A stretch of DNA of 38,209 bases from Thioalkalivibrio sp. (lineage in GTDB: Bacteria > Pseudomonadota > Gammaproteobacteria > Ectothiorhodospirales > Ectothiorhodospiraceae), in contig NZ_REBW01000118.1 in the NCBI RefSeq assembly GCF_007692535.1, positions 1-38,209 on the forward strand, given 5' to 3'. The translations under genes were made by a program, and so were the position numbers. The notes beneath the pieces are model-generated. The model worked only from the letters and a program-made list of their open reading frames with translations, had not been told where the DNA came from and made no database searches. Shown one piece after another: positions 27,495-35,223 of the stretch (position 1 is its first letter; every line of letters begins with the position of its first letter).

Positions 27495-28071
27495 GCGGAC
27501 GGCCACGGTCTCCGCCACGAGCATGCGTGACCGGCTGCTGGAAATTGCCGCGCAGGGCGTGCGCCATGCGGCGGAACTGCTTCCGGCCCCGGTCATCGAC
27601 CCGCGCCGGGAAATCGGGTTGCTGCTGCGTCCCGGGGCCAGCTTCGTCACCCTGAAGCGCGCGGGCACGCTGCGCGGCTGCATCGGTAGCCTGAAACCCA
27701 CCCGTCCGCTCGCCGAGGACGTCGCGGAAAACGCCTATGCGGCCGCCCGACGGGACCCCCGCTTCCCCAGGCTCGAGGTCTGGGAGCTTGCCGGGCTGCA
27801 GCTGTCGGTCGCCACTCTCGGGCCGCATGAAACACTGCTCATCGATACGCGCGACGCGTTGCTCGCGGCGCTGCGTCCGGGTATCGACGGCCTGGTCGTC
27901 CGTAGCGGCGCGTTGAGGGCCACATTCCTTCCCGCAGTATGGGAGCAGCTGCCGGAACCGGCGGACTTCGTCGACGCGCTGTGGCACAAGGCCCGGCTGA
28001 CCCCGGGTACATGGCCGGAGCAACTCCAGCTCAGCCGCTATCACGTCGAGACTGTGCACACCCGTCTGTGA
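27472..28071 (+). CDS. amrA: AmmeMemoRadiSam system protein A (AMMECR1-like, AmrA)
   Basis: A 199-residue AMMECR1-domain protein, the third member of the set. The conserved core is TLRGCIGSLKPTRPLAEDVAENA, with the family's invariant RGCIG, followed by AAARRDPRFPRL and a C-terminal ALWHKARL. Its molecular function is unknown. ATG 27472 overlaps the end of amrB by 23 bases. An internal ATG at 27523 (MRDRLLEIAAQG) gives an N-terminus closer to family length but lacks a ribosome binding site. Both are possible. Downstream, 160 bases separate it from a lipoprotein gene. Confidence 0.93.
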   Translation: MAPGHSTERTATVSATSMRDRLLEIAAQGVRHAAELLPAPVIDPRREIGLLLRPGASFVTLKRAGTLRGCIGSLKPTRPLAEDVAENAYAAARRDPRFPRLEVWELAGLQLSVATLGPHETLLIDTRDALLAALRPGIDGLVVRSGALRATFLPAVWEQLPEPADFVDALWHKARLTPGTWPEQLQLSRYHVETVHTRL

Positions 28072-28231
28072 TCGCGACGCCGTCGAATGGCAGGCGGACT
28101 TCCCCGTGTCCAATCTGCTAAGCTCGGGACAATCCTCTGCTTCACACCATCCGCGTTGACCGCCGCCGGCAGCCCGGCGTATCGGGTCAAGACGCGCATC
28201 AACGACTCCAGATACGCGAGGTTTTCCACTC

Positions 28232-28870
28232 ATGACTTCACGACTTTTCGGCCCGTTGCTGGCCTCCCTCCTGGCCATGGCGCTTATGGCGTGCTCCCCG
28301 GAACAAACACCGGAGATGGACGCCGTAACCGACCCGGTGGCACCGACCCAGCAGCCCCGACCCGCGGCGGAACAGGTGCCGCCCGCAACCGCCCAGGGCG
28401 CGGTCGCCGGTCTGTCCTGGTCCGTCCCCGAGGCCTGGGTTGCACAGCCGCAACGCCCGATGCGGGTGGCGACTTACCACACCAGCTCGGCCGAGGGGGA
28501 TAGCGATCCGGGCGAGATTGCGGTGTTCTATTTCGGTCCCGGCGAAGGTGGAACGGTGGAAGCGAATGTCGACCGCTGGTTCCAGCAGTTCGACCAGGAT
28601 GATGGTCGCCCGACGAGCGAAGTCGCCGAACGTGAAACCATGGATGTCAATGGCACCCGCGTGACCCTGGTCCGGGCCAGCGGCACCTACAATGCGGCGG
28701 CCGGTCCCATGGCGCCCAGAGCCGACCTGCGGCCGGGCTACCGGCTCATGGGCGCGATCGCGGAGGGTCCGGAAGGTGCGGTCTTCTTCAAGTTCACGGG
28801 TCCTGAGAACACGGTTCAGCAGGAAGAGCCCCGTTTCATGAGCATGGTGGAATCGATCCAGGAGATGTGA
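28232..28870 (+). CDS. Predicted lipoprotein of unknown function
   Basis: A 212-residue exported protein with a lipoprotein signal: MTSRLFGPLLASLLAMALMAC gives the lipobox LMAC with Cys21. A Pro/Gln/Ala-rich linker (about 25-60) leads to a compact domain starting LSWSVPEAWVAQ and including GEIAVFYFGPGEGGTVEANVDRWFQQF and MSMVESIQEM. It resembles conserved 'proteobacterial lipoprotein' domains without a known role. GAGG lies 10 bases before the ATG. A possible promoter, TTGACC at 28156 and TATCGG at 28180 with 18 bases between, is weak. It could instead be cotranscribed with amrB-amrA. Confidence 0.82.
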   Translation: MTSRLFGPLLASLLAMALMACSPEQTPEMDAVTDPVAPTQQPRPAAEQVPPATAQGAVAGLSWSVPEAWVAQPQRPMRVATYHTSSAEGDSDPGEIAVFYFGPGEGGTVEANVDRWFQQFDQDDGRPTSEVAERETMDVNGTRVTLVRASGTYNAAAGPMAPRADLRPGYRLMGAIAEGPEGAVFFKFTGPENTVQQEEPRFMSMVESIQEM

Positions 28871-28885
28871 TTGCGCCGAATCACA

Positions 28886-28925
28886 CCCCTGCCGCCGGCA
28901 TGGATTGACGCGCCCGGCGCAGGGG
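28886..28925 (+). terminator. Hairpin after the lipoprotein gene
   Basis: CCCCTG and CGCCGG (with one bulged C) pair with CCGGCG and CAGGGG around a 15-base loop. It begins 16 bases after the lipoprotein stop. There is no T-tract. The -35 box of the next promoter falls in its loop, so termination and initiation would be overlaid here. Confidence 0.5.
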
Positions 28926-28933
28926 AATAGCTT
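28905..28933 (+). promoter_or_regulatory. Candidate sigma-70 promoter
   Basis: TTGACG (28905-28910) and TAGCTT (28928-28933) are 17 bases apart, identical in both boxes and spacing to the candidate promoter at 13423-13451. It would serve the small membrane protein gene at 29105 with a leader of about 165 bases. Confidence 0.45.
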
Positions 28934-29104
28934 TGTTTCAGACAACCCATGGAGGTAACCCCGACGTACGCGGCCTTCGCGGAATCGGTGGTCTGAGACG
29001 CTTGAAGCAATGGCCAGCACCAGGAAACAGCGGCGCGGCACACCCGGAATGAGACTCCCGCAGGCAGCCGTGCCCGTCATCGGGCGCCAGGAGGCGGGAC
29101 GACC

Positions 29105-29407
29105 GTGAAGAAACCCGAAGATACGTCCCTGCATGAACTCGGGGCGGACGCGCGTGTCGCCCGGATCTTCCGCTGGTCAGCGATCGCTGCGGCCGTCCTG
29201 ACCCTGATCGTGGCATTGGGCCTTCTCGCCTGGTGGTGGCTCTCCCGCGACACACCCGCAGCGACCGATGAGATCGCAATGCTGCCGCCCGAACCGCTAA
29301 TGGAGCGCGCGCGCGTGCTCCCGCTGTCCGACATGGGGTCCAGCCCCACGCTCCAAAGTGCAGGCCAGCCGCCGCAGTCTATCGGCGTCGCGCGTCCGAG
29401 GTCATAG
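29105..29407 (+). CDS. Small single-pass membrane protein, unknown
   Basis: A 100-residue protein I do not recognise. It has a charged N-terminal segment (1-22), one clear transmembrane helix (about 24-46, WSAIAAAVLTLIVALGLLAW), and a proline-rich tail of about 50 residues that would lie in the periplasm. The start is GTG, with AGGAGG 10 bases upstream. That GTG overlaps the stop of a 32-codon open frame (29010-29108) by GTGA, which could couple their translation. It precedes gnd by 155 bases but shows no functional link to it. Confidence 0.6.
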   Translation: MKKPEDTSLHELGADARVARIFRWSAIAAAVLTLIVALGLLAWWWLSRDTPAATDEIAMLPPEPLMERARVLPLSDMGSSPTLQSAGQPPQSIGVARPRS

Positions 29408-29472
29408 AAGTCAGGGATACGCCCCGCGGCCGATCCAACCTTCGACGCAGGCGGCTGCATACCCTATCCTCT

Positions 29473-29537
29473 CCCGAGCAGATCTTCCCAGACTCTCCCG
29501 ATCCGGCGCGGTGAGGCACGTCCGTTCGCTGCTCGGG
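29473..29537. promoter_or_regulatory. Inverted repeat in the gnd leader
   Basis: CCCGAGCAG (29473-29481) is repeated inverted as CTGCTCGGG (29529-29537), about 25 bases before the gnd start. The 47-base separation permits either a leader stem or paired protein sites. No known regulator can be named. Confidence 0.35.
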
Positions 29538-29562
29538 TAGCAAAAATCCAAGGGGTAACAGC

Positions 29563-31011
29563 ATGGCAAAGGCAGATATCGGCCTGATCGGGCTCGCCGT
29601 CATGGGCCAGAACCTGGTTCTCAACATGGCCGATCACGGCTACCGCGTGGCGGTCTTCAACCGCACCACGAGCCGGGTGGACGAATTCATAGAGGGACCG
29701 GCCAGGGGCCACCCCATCATCGGCTGCTACAGCATGGAGGAGCTGGTGGAGAGCCTGGAACGGCCCCGCAAGGTCATGCTGATGGTCAAGGCCGGCACGG
29801 TCGTGGACCAGTTCATCGACAGCCTGGCGCCGTTGCTGGACCCCGGCGACGTGATCATCGATGGCGGCAACTCGCACTATCCCGACTCCACGCGGCGCAC
29901 CCGGGAACTGCGCGAACGCGGTTTGCGCTTCATCGGCACCGGCATCTCGGGCGGCGAGGAAGGCGCCCGCCACGGGCCGTCGATCATGCCAGGGGGCGAC
30001 CCAGAGGCTTGGCCGCTGGTCCAGGAAATCTTCCAGTCCATCGCCGCGCAGGTGGATGGCGAACCCTGCTGCCGCTGGGTCGGCCCCGACGGCGCCGGGC
30101 ACTTCGTGAAGATGGTGCACAACGGCATCGAGTACGGCGACATGCAGCTGATCACCGAGGCCTACGCGCTGATGGACCGGGCCCTGGGCATGGACCATGA
30201 AGCCATGGCCGCGGTGTTCGCGAAATGGAACAAGGGCGTTCTGGATTCCTACCTGATCGAGATCACCGCCGAGATCCTGGCCATCAAGGACACGGATGGG
30301 GCCCCGCTGGTGACCCGGATCCTGGACACGGCCGGGCAGAAAGGCACCGGCAAGTGGACCGCGATCAGCGCCCTGGAACTGGGGGTACCGCTGACCCTGA
30401 TCGGCGAGGCCGTCTTTGCCCGCGTGCTGTCGTCGCTGAAGGACGAACGCGTGCGCGCAGCCGGCATCCTCGGGGCTCCACCGCAAAGGGACTCCGTAAC
30501 GCCCGGGGAGTATCTGCCGGCCCTGCACGACGCTCTCTACGCCTCCAAGATCATTTCCTACGCGCAGGGCTTCATGCTCATGCGCGAGGCGGCCCGGGTC
30601 GAGGGCTGGACGCTGGACTACGGCGACATCGCCCTGATGTGGCGTGGCGGCTGCATCATCCGCAGCGCCTTCCTGAACGACATCAAGGTCGCCTACGACC
30701 AGGACCCGCAGCTGCAGAACCTGGTGCTGGACGGGTTCTTCACCCGCGCGCTGCAGCAGGCGGAATCCGGCTGGCGGCGGGCCGTGATCCTGGGCGTCGA
30801 ACACGGCGTGGCCACGCCGGCCTTCGCCTCTGCGCTCAGCTATTTCGACGGCTATCGCAGCGCGCGCCTGCCCGCCAACCTGCTGCAGGCACAGCGCGAC
30901 TACTTCGGCGCGCACAGCTATGAGCGGGTCGACCGCGAGCGCGGCACCTTCTTTCACACGGACTGGACAGGGCGCGGCGGCGATGTGGCCTCGTCCACCT
31001 ACGAGGCCTGA
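29563..31011 (+). CDS. gnd: 6-phosphogluconate dehydrogenase, decarboxylating
   Basis: A 482-residue enzyme converting 6-phosphogluconate to ribulose 5-phosphate and CO2 with reduction of NADP. The motifs are IGLIGLAVMGQNLVLNMADHG (nucleotide fold; the lone NRTTS that follows favours NADP), IIDGGNSHYPDSTRR, GTGISGGEEGARHGPSIMPGG, the catalytic HFVKMVHNGIEYGDMQ and QKGTGKWT. Length is normal for the homodimeric long form. AAGGGG precedes the ATG by about 8 bases. zwf begins 3 bases after the stop, so both are one transcript. Confidence 0.97.
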   Translation: MAKADIGLIGLAVMGQNLVLNMADHGYRVAVFNRTTSRVDEFIEGPARGHPIIGCYSMEELVESLERPRKVMLMVKAGTVVDQFIDSLAPLLDPGDVIIDGGNSHYPDSTRRTRELRERGLRFIGTGISGGEEGARHGPSIMPGGDPEAWPLVQEIFQSIAAQVDGEPCCRWVGPDGAGHFVKMVHNGIEYGDMQLITEAYALMDRALGMDHEAMAAVFAKWNKGVLDSYLIEITAEILAIKDTDGAPLVTRILDTAGQKGTGKWTAISALELGVPLTLIGEAVFARVLSSLKDERVRAAGILGAPPQRDSVTPGEYLPALHDALYASKIISYAQGFMLMREAARVEGWTLDYGDIALMWRGGCIIRSAFLNDIKVAYDQDPQLQNLVLDGFFTRALQQAESGWRRAVILGVEHGVATPAFASALSYFDGYRSARLPANLLQAQRDYFGAHSYERVDRERGTFFHTDWTGRGGDVASSTYEA

Positions 31012-31014
31012 GCC

Positions 31015-32499
31015 ATGGAACACACCCTCTCCCCCTGCACCCTGATCATCTTCGGTTCCACCGGAGATCTGTCGCGGGTCAAGCTGATGCCGGCCCTGTA
31101 CCACCTGGAGGCGGCCGGCCGCCTGCCCGAATCCTGCCGCATCGTTGCCACCGGGCGGCGACCCTGGGACCGTGAGCGCTGGCTCAATGAGATGCGGGGC
31201 ATGCTCGAGGGACAGGTCCGCGGACCCATCGAACCCGCAATCCTGGAACGCCTGGAAGCCCGACAGGACTATTTCCGGGGCGACATCACCGAGCCCGAAA
31301 TGTACACGGCGCTCGCGCAGTGGCTGGGCGAGCGCAACGACCTTCCGGACAACCTCGCGATCTACCTCGCCATCCGGCCGGCGGAGTTCGGCGTCGTGAC
31401 CGAGAACCTGAGCCGCACCGGCCTGCTGACCGAAGACGGCGGCTGGCGGCGGGTGGTGATCGAGAAGCCTTTCGGTTACGACCTCGAGAGCGCCCAGGCC
31501 CTGCAGCGGCGCCTGTCCCGGTTTCTCAACGAGGAACAGATCTACCGAATCGATCACTACCTCGGCAAGGAGATGGTCCGCAACCTGCTGGTGTTCCGGT
31601 TCGCGAACCTGATGCTGGAGCCGCTCTGGAACCGCAATTACATCGACCACGTGCAGATCACCCAGGCCGAGACGCTGGGCGTGGGCACGCGGGCCGCCTA
31701 CTACGACGGTGCGGGCGCGCTGCGCGACATGCTCCAGAGTCACCTGATGCAGCTGTTCACACTGGTGGCGATGGAACCCCCGGCCTCGATGGCGGCCGAG
31801 GATCTGCGCGACGAGAAGGTCAAGGTGCTGAAATCGGTGCGCCCGATCACTCCCGGCGCGGTCCATGCCCAGGCCTTTCGCGCACAGTACGGCCCGGGAG
31901 TCATCAATGGCGAGAGGGTACGGGGTTATTTGGAGGAGGCTGACGTGCCGCCGGACAGCGTAACCGAGACCTATGCGGCCATGAAGCTGTACGTGGACAA
32001 CTGGCGCTGGCGCGGCGTGCCCTTCTACCTGCGTACCGGCAAACGCATGGCCGAGGGCACTTCGCACATCATGATCCGGTTCAACCAGCCCCCGCAGCAA
32101 CTCTTCCGCGGGACGCAGGTCCAGAACGTGGAGAGGAACTGGCTGGTGATCGGCGTGCAGCCTTCCGAGTGCATCAGCATGCAGCTCACCGCCAAGCAGC
32201 CGGGGCTGGAGATGAAAACCCGGCAGGTCGCCCTGAACGCGGGCCTGAGCCCGACCGAGGGATCCGGAACCGGCGCCTACGAGGGGCTGCTGCTGGACAT
32301 CATGGAAGGAGACCGTTCCCTGTTCCTGCGTTACGACGAGGTGGAATACGCCTGGCGGATCGTCGATGCCGTGCTGAAGACCTGGTCGGTGGAGCGGGAC
32401 TTCATCCACACCTACCCGGCGGGTGGCTGGGGTCCGGACGAGAGCCGGCGCCTGTTCGAGAAGGAAATCGACGCATGGCGGCACAGCAAGGAACCCTGA
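31015..32499 (+). CDS. zwf: Glucose-6-phosphate 1-dehydrogenase
   Basis: A 494-residue enzyme for the first step of the oxidative pentose phosphate pathway. The coenzyme motif [21 protein letters not shown], the substrate motif [17 protein letters not shown] with the catalytic histidine, and the [12 protein letters not shown] block are all present. [11 protein letters not shown] is a further family block. It pairs with gnd upstream (3-base gap) and with pgl, which converges from the other strand 131 bases away. Together they encode the whole oxidative branch. Confidence 0.97.
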   Translation: MEHTLSPCTLIIFGSTGDLSRVKLMPALYHLEAAGRLPESCRIVATGRRPWDRERWLNEMRGMLEGQVRGPIEPAILERLEARQDYFRGDITEPEMYTALAQWLGERNDLPDNLAIYLAIRPAEFGVVTENLSRTGLLTEDGGWRRVVIEKPFGYDLESAQALQRRLSRFLNEEQIYRIDHYLGKEMVRNLLVFRFANLMLEPLWNRNYIDHVQITQAETLGVGTRAAYYDGAGALRDMLQSHLMQLFTLVAMEPPASMAAEDLRDEKVKVLKSVRPITPGAVHAQAFRAQYGPGVINGERVRGYLEEADVPPDSVTETYAAMKLYVDNWRWRGVPFYLRTGKRMAEGTSHIMIRFNQPPQQLFRGTQVQNVERNWLVIGVQPSECISMQLTAKQPGLEMKTRQVALNAGLSPTEGSGTGAYEGLLLDIMEGDRSLFLRYDEVEYAWRIVDAVLKTWSVERDFIHTYPAGGWGPDESRRLFEKEIDAWRHSKEP

Positions 32500-32524
32500 C
32501 GCGCGACCGGCCGTAAACGCCCGT

Positions 32525-32604
32525 TATGGAGTGCGGGAGCTTGCTCACGCTGTTCGGCCCAGGGGCCATCGCACCCAAAAGCGGCGGCAAGCCGCCGCAC
32601 TCCA
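32525..32604. repeat. REP-like palindrome between zwf and pgl
   Basis: TGGAGTGCGG (32527-32536) pairs with CCGCACTCCA (32595-32604). Between them are GGCCC-AG-GGGCC (32556-32567) and GCGGCGGC-AA-GCCGCCGC (32581-32598). The right end resembles a common extragenic repeat (GCGGCGGCAAGCCGCCGC followed by ACTCCA). It may also stop transcription from both convergent genes. A truncated relative of its left end is at 36668. Confidence 0.65.
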
Positions 32605-32630
32605 CAGGTGCTGCAACCGGGGTAGTCCAC

Positions 32631-33383
32631 CTACGCTCCGATCAGGGCCGCCGCCTCCCGATCCAGGTGCCACTCGACCTCGCCGTCCTTCGGCAATACC
32701 AGTGAAGAGGGAAAGTCGCGCCGGGGACCGTCGGCGAGCACGCGGGCCAGGGTCGCCGCCTTCCCCGCACCGGTCACCAGGAAGACCACGTTGCGCGCCG
32801 CGTTCAGGAGCGGCAAGGTCAGACTCAACCGCCAGCTATCCATGCGTGGCACGTACACCTCTGCGACGAGGCGTTCCTCGTCGAGAATCGGGGTATCGGG
32901 AAACAGCGAGGCCGTGTGCCCGTCGTCGCCCATGCCCAGCAGCACCACATCGAAGCGAGGTACCGGGGTTCCGTCGCCCGGGATCTCGCGGACCAGCCGC
33001 TCGGCATAAAGCCCGGCCGCCTTGGCCGGATCCGGATGGCCGCCGGGCATGGGATGGAACGCCGGGGCCTCCGGCAGATCGACCAGCAGCGATTCCCTGA
33101 CCATGCGCTCGTTGCTGTCCGGATGATCGGGCGGCACGCAGCGTTCGTCGCCAAGGAACAGCTTGACGCGGCTCCAGGGGATGTCCAGATCAAAGGGCGG
33201 CGCGGCCAGCAACCGGTACAGCTGTTTCGGGGTCGAGCCCCCCGCGAGCGCCATGGTGGCGACACCACGCTGCTCGACCGCCGCGCTCAGCAGGGTCGCG
33301 ATGCGCCGGGCTGCGACGCGCATGACCTCGCCGACGTCGCTACCCACGTTCACCGCGGGACTGCCGCGCACCGGGCTCATCAT
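32631..33383 (-). CDS. pgl: 6-phosphogluconolactonase
   Basis: A 250-residue lactonase of the SOL/DevB type that hydrolyses 6-phosphogluconolactone between the Zwf and Gnd steps. Family blocks are MALAGGSTPKQLYRLL, VKLFLGDERCVPPDHPDSNERMV, FDVVLLGMGDDGHTASLFPDTP and VFLVTGAGKAATL. Two adjacent ATGs (33383 and 33380) are possible, with AGGG 4 or 7 bases before; the longer frame above has no family similarity. It lies 43 bases after slyD on the same strand, and converges with gnd-zwf. Confidence 0.95.
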   Translation of the reverse strand: MMSPVRGSPAVNVGSDVGEVMRVAARRIATLLSAAVEQRGVATMALAGGSTPKQLYRLLAAPPFDLDIPWSRVKLFLGDERCVPPDHPDSNERMVRESLLVDLPEAPAFHPMPGGHPDPAKAAGLYAERLVREIPGDGTPVPRFDVVLLGMGDDGHTASLFPDTPILDEERLVAEVYVPRMDSWRLSLTLPLLNAARNVVFLVTGAGKAATLARVLADGPRRDFPSSLVLPKDGEVEWHLDREAAALIGA

Positions 33384-33426
33384 CGGACCCTGCCCGCGCC
33401 TGGCCAACGGCACCCGGGCCGGGGTT

Positions 33427-33912
33427 TCAGTGGGAGTGACCTTCGGGACCGTGCGCGTGGCCGTGCGCCTGTTCCTCCTCGGAGGCATCGCGCACGTCGA
33501 CCACGGTGACGTCGAAGGTCAGCGTCTCGCCGGCCAGGGGATGGTTGGCATCAATGGTCACGTGTTCCGAATCCACGCCGGTGACAGTGACAATCTGGGT
33601 GCCGCCCTGCTCGGACATCGTCTGGAACTGCATACCCACGGTGACATTGTCCGCATCCTCGAACATCTTGCGCGGCACGGCCTGGCGCAGTGAGTCATCG
33701 CGTTCTCCGTAGGCTTCCGCCGGAGTAACCGTCACCTTCAGGCTATCCCCGACGACCTTGCCCTCGAGGGCCGATTCCAGACCGGGGATGATGTTCTGAT
33801 GCCCCTGCAGGTAGGCCATCGGCCCCCGCTGGGAGGAACTGTCGATCACCTCGCCCTGTGCATTGGTCAGCGTGTAGTCGATCGATACGACCTTGTTTGG
33901 AGCAATTTGCAT
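33427..33912 (-). CDS. slyD: SlyD-type FKBP peptidyl-prolyl isomerase with His-rich tail
   Basis: A 161-residue SlyD-like folding helper. The opening MQIAPNKVVSIDYTLTNAQG, the FKBP segment GHQNIIPGLESALEGKVVGD, and the inserted flap domain (YGERDDSLRQAVPRKMF to NHPLAGETLTFDVTVVDV) are standard. The tail AHGHAHGPEGHSH should bind nickel. In E. coli, SlyD works with HypB to deliver nickel to hydrogenase, and here the gene sits 249 bases downstream of hypE. ATG 33912 is preferred for family fit; an adjacent ATG at 33915 is equally close. A separate promoter is likely. Confidence 0.94.
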   Translation of the reverse strand: MQIAPNKVVSIDYTLTNAQGEVIDSSSQRGPMAYLQGHQNIIPGLESALEGKVVGDSLKVTVTPAEAYGERDDSLRQAVPRKMFEDADNVTVGMQFQTMSEQGGTQIVTVTGVDSEHVTIDANHPLAGETLTFDVTVVDVRDASEEEQAHGHAHGPEGHSH

Positions 33913-33945
33913 CATAAATCCCGGGATTTCGTTCAACGGCCGCGC

Positions 33946-33974
33946 AGTTTACGTGGATTGGATGAGCAAACCAA
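33946..33974 (-). promoter_or_regulatory. Candidate promoter for slyD
   Basis: On the minus strand, TTGGTT (33969-33974) and TAAACT (33946-33951) are separated by 17 bases. Transcription would start near 33939, about 27 bases before the ATG. TAAACT is also the candidate -10 box of the TusE-like gene. Confidence 0.45.
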
Positions 33975-34048
33975 GAAACAGCCGTCGTCGCGCAGGATGC
34001 CCTTCAGCAGAGCTCATTCGAACGAACGCGGCGCAGCGTACCCCGATC

Positions 34049-34063
34049 GCGCGCGAAGCGCGC
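34049..34063. repeat. Short REP-like hairpin between hypE and slyD
   Basis: GCGCGC, GAA, GCGCGC forms a 6-bp stem with a 3-base loop inside a CCCCGATCGCG...CTCCTGCGGG context that resembles extragenic repeats. It could end hypCDE transcription. The rest of the 33913-34161 gap holds only the slyD promoter candidate. Confidence 0.45.
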
Positions 34064-34161
34064 TCCTGCGGGTTGCGGTATTTGCAGGAAACTGCCTTGA
34101 AGCTCAAGGATGGCCGCATCTTTCGCATCAAGGCGATAGCGGACGATTCGTGTAAATCAGA

Positions 34162-35223
34162 TTAGCAAATGCGCGGAAGCTGCTCGCCCGAGAGCCAGTC
34201 GACGTTGCGGCGGCCGCCGAAGCTGGTCTCCATCTGCACGAAACCGTGGCTGTCCTCGATCACCTCGCCGATGATCGCGGCGTCCTGGCCAAGCGGGTGG
34301 ATGTGCATCGCCGCGAGCAGCGCATCGGCCGACGCCGCCGGGCAGATCGCGATCACCTTGCCCTCGTTGGCGACGTACAGCGGGTCGAGCCCCAGCAGTT
34401 CGCAGGCGGCTTCGACCTCCTCGCGTACCGGGATGTCCTCCTCGCGGATGGCCATACCGACGCCGGACTGGCGGGCGATCTCATTCAGCGTGGAAGCCAG
34501 TCCGCCGCGGGTGGGGTCGCGCAGGCAATGGATGTCGGGTGCGGCCCGAAGCATCGCGGCAATCAGGTCGTGCAGCGCGGCGGAATCGGAGACGATGTTG
34601 GTGCTGAAACTCAGGTTCTCGCGCAGCGACATGATCGCAACGCCGTGGTCCCCGAGGTAGCCACTCACCAGAATCCGGTCTCCGGGACGGGCGCGATCCC
34701 CGGAGATCTCGATGCCGTCCGGCACCACGCCGACCCCGGTGGTGTTGATGAACACCCCGTCGCCCTTGCCGCGCTCGACCACCTTGGTGTCGCCGGTCAC
34801 GATCGGCACCCCGGCCTCCCGGGCCGCCGCCGCCATCGAATCGACGATGCGTTTAAGGTCGGCGAGCGGGAAGCCCTCCTCGAGGATGAAACCGGCGGAA
34901 AGCCAGAGCGGGCGCGCCCCGCTGGTCGCGACATCGTTGATCGTACCGTGTACCGACAGGCTGCCGATGTCGCCACCGGGGAAAAACAGCGGCGAGACCA
35001 CGTGGCTGTCCGTCGCCATCACGATGCGGCCCTCGGGCCGGCTGAGCAGCGCCTGGTCGTTGGCCTGGCGCAGCCAGGGATTGTCGAAGGCCTGCTGGAA
35101 CAGCTCGTCGATCAGCTGCGCCATGGCGCGTCCGCCGCCGCCATGGGACATCTCGACCTTGCCTTGCTTGAGATCCAGTGGTCGAATGTAGCCCCGCTTG
35201 ACCAGCTTGGGGTTGGCGCTCAC
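34162..35223 (-). CDS. hypE: Hydrogenase maturation protein HypE
   Basis: A 353-residue PurM-like ATPase. It dehydrates the carbamoyl group placed by HypF on its C-terminal cysteine to a thiocyanate, which becomes the CN ligand of the hydrogenase iron. The C-terminus is PRIC, with the essential terminal Cys. Other blocks are SHGGGGRAMAQLI, FFPGGDIGSLSVHGTINDVATSGARPLWLS, VTGDTKVVERGKGDGVFINTTG and LRDPTRGGLASTLNEIA. The GTG start overlaps the hypD stop by GTGA, which settles the start; the longer upstream frame is antisense to nothing but overlaps hypD. hypF is not in the window. Confidence 0.97.
   Translation of the reverse strand: MSANPKLVKRGYIRPLDLKQGKVEMSHGGGGRAMAQLIDELFQQAFDNPWLRQANDQALLSRPEGRIVMATDSHVVSPLFFPGGDIGSLSVHGTINDVATSGARPLWLSAGFILEEGFPLADLKRIVDSMAAAAREAGVPIVTGDTKVVERGKGDGVFINTTGVGVVPDGIEISGDRARPGDRILVSGYLGDHGVAIMSLRENLSFSTNIVSDSAALHDLIAAMLRAAPDIHCLRDPTRGGLASTLNEIARQSGVGMAIREEDIPVREEVEAACELLGLDPLYVANEGKVIAICPAASADALLAAMHIHPLGQDAAIIGEVIEDSHGFVQMETSFGGRRNVDWLSGEQLPRIC

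Noticed and set aside
29464-32484. 1006-codon minus-strand open frame
   Set aside because: It is antisense to gnd and zwf. Its length reflects codon bias on the coding strand only.
33893-34165. 90-codon plus-strand frame ending KAIADDSCKSD
   Set aside because: It runs through the slyD promoter and a REP-like hairpin and has no ribosome binding site or recognised domain.
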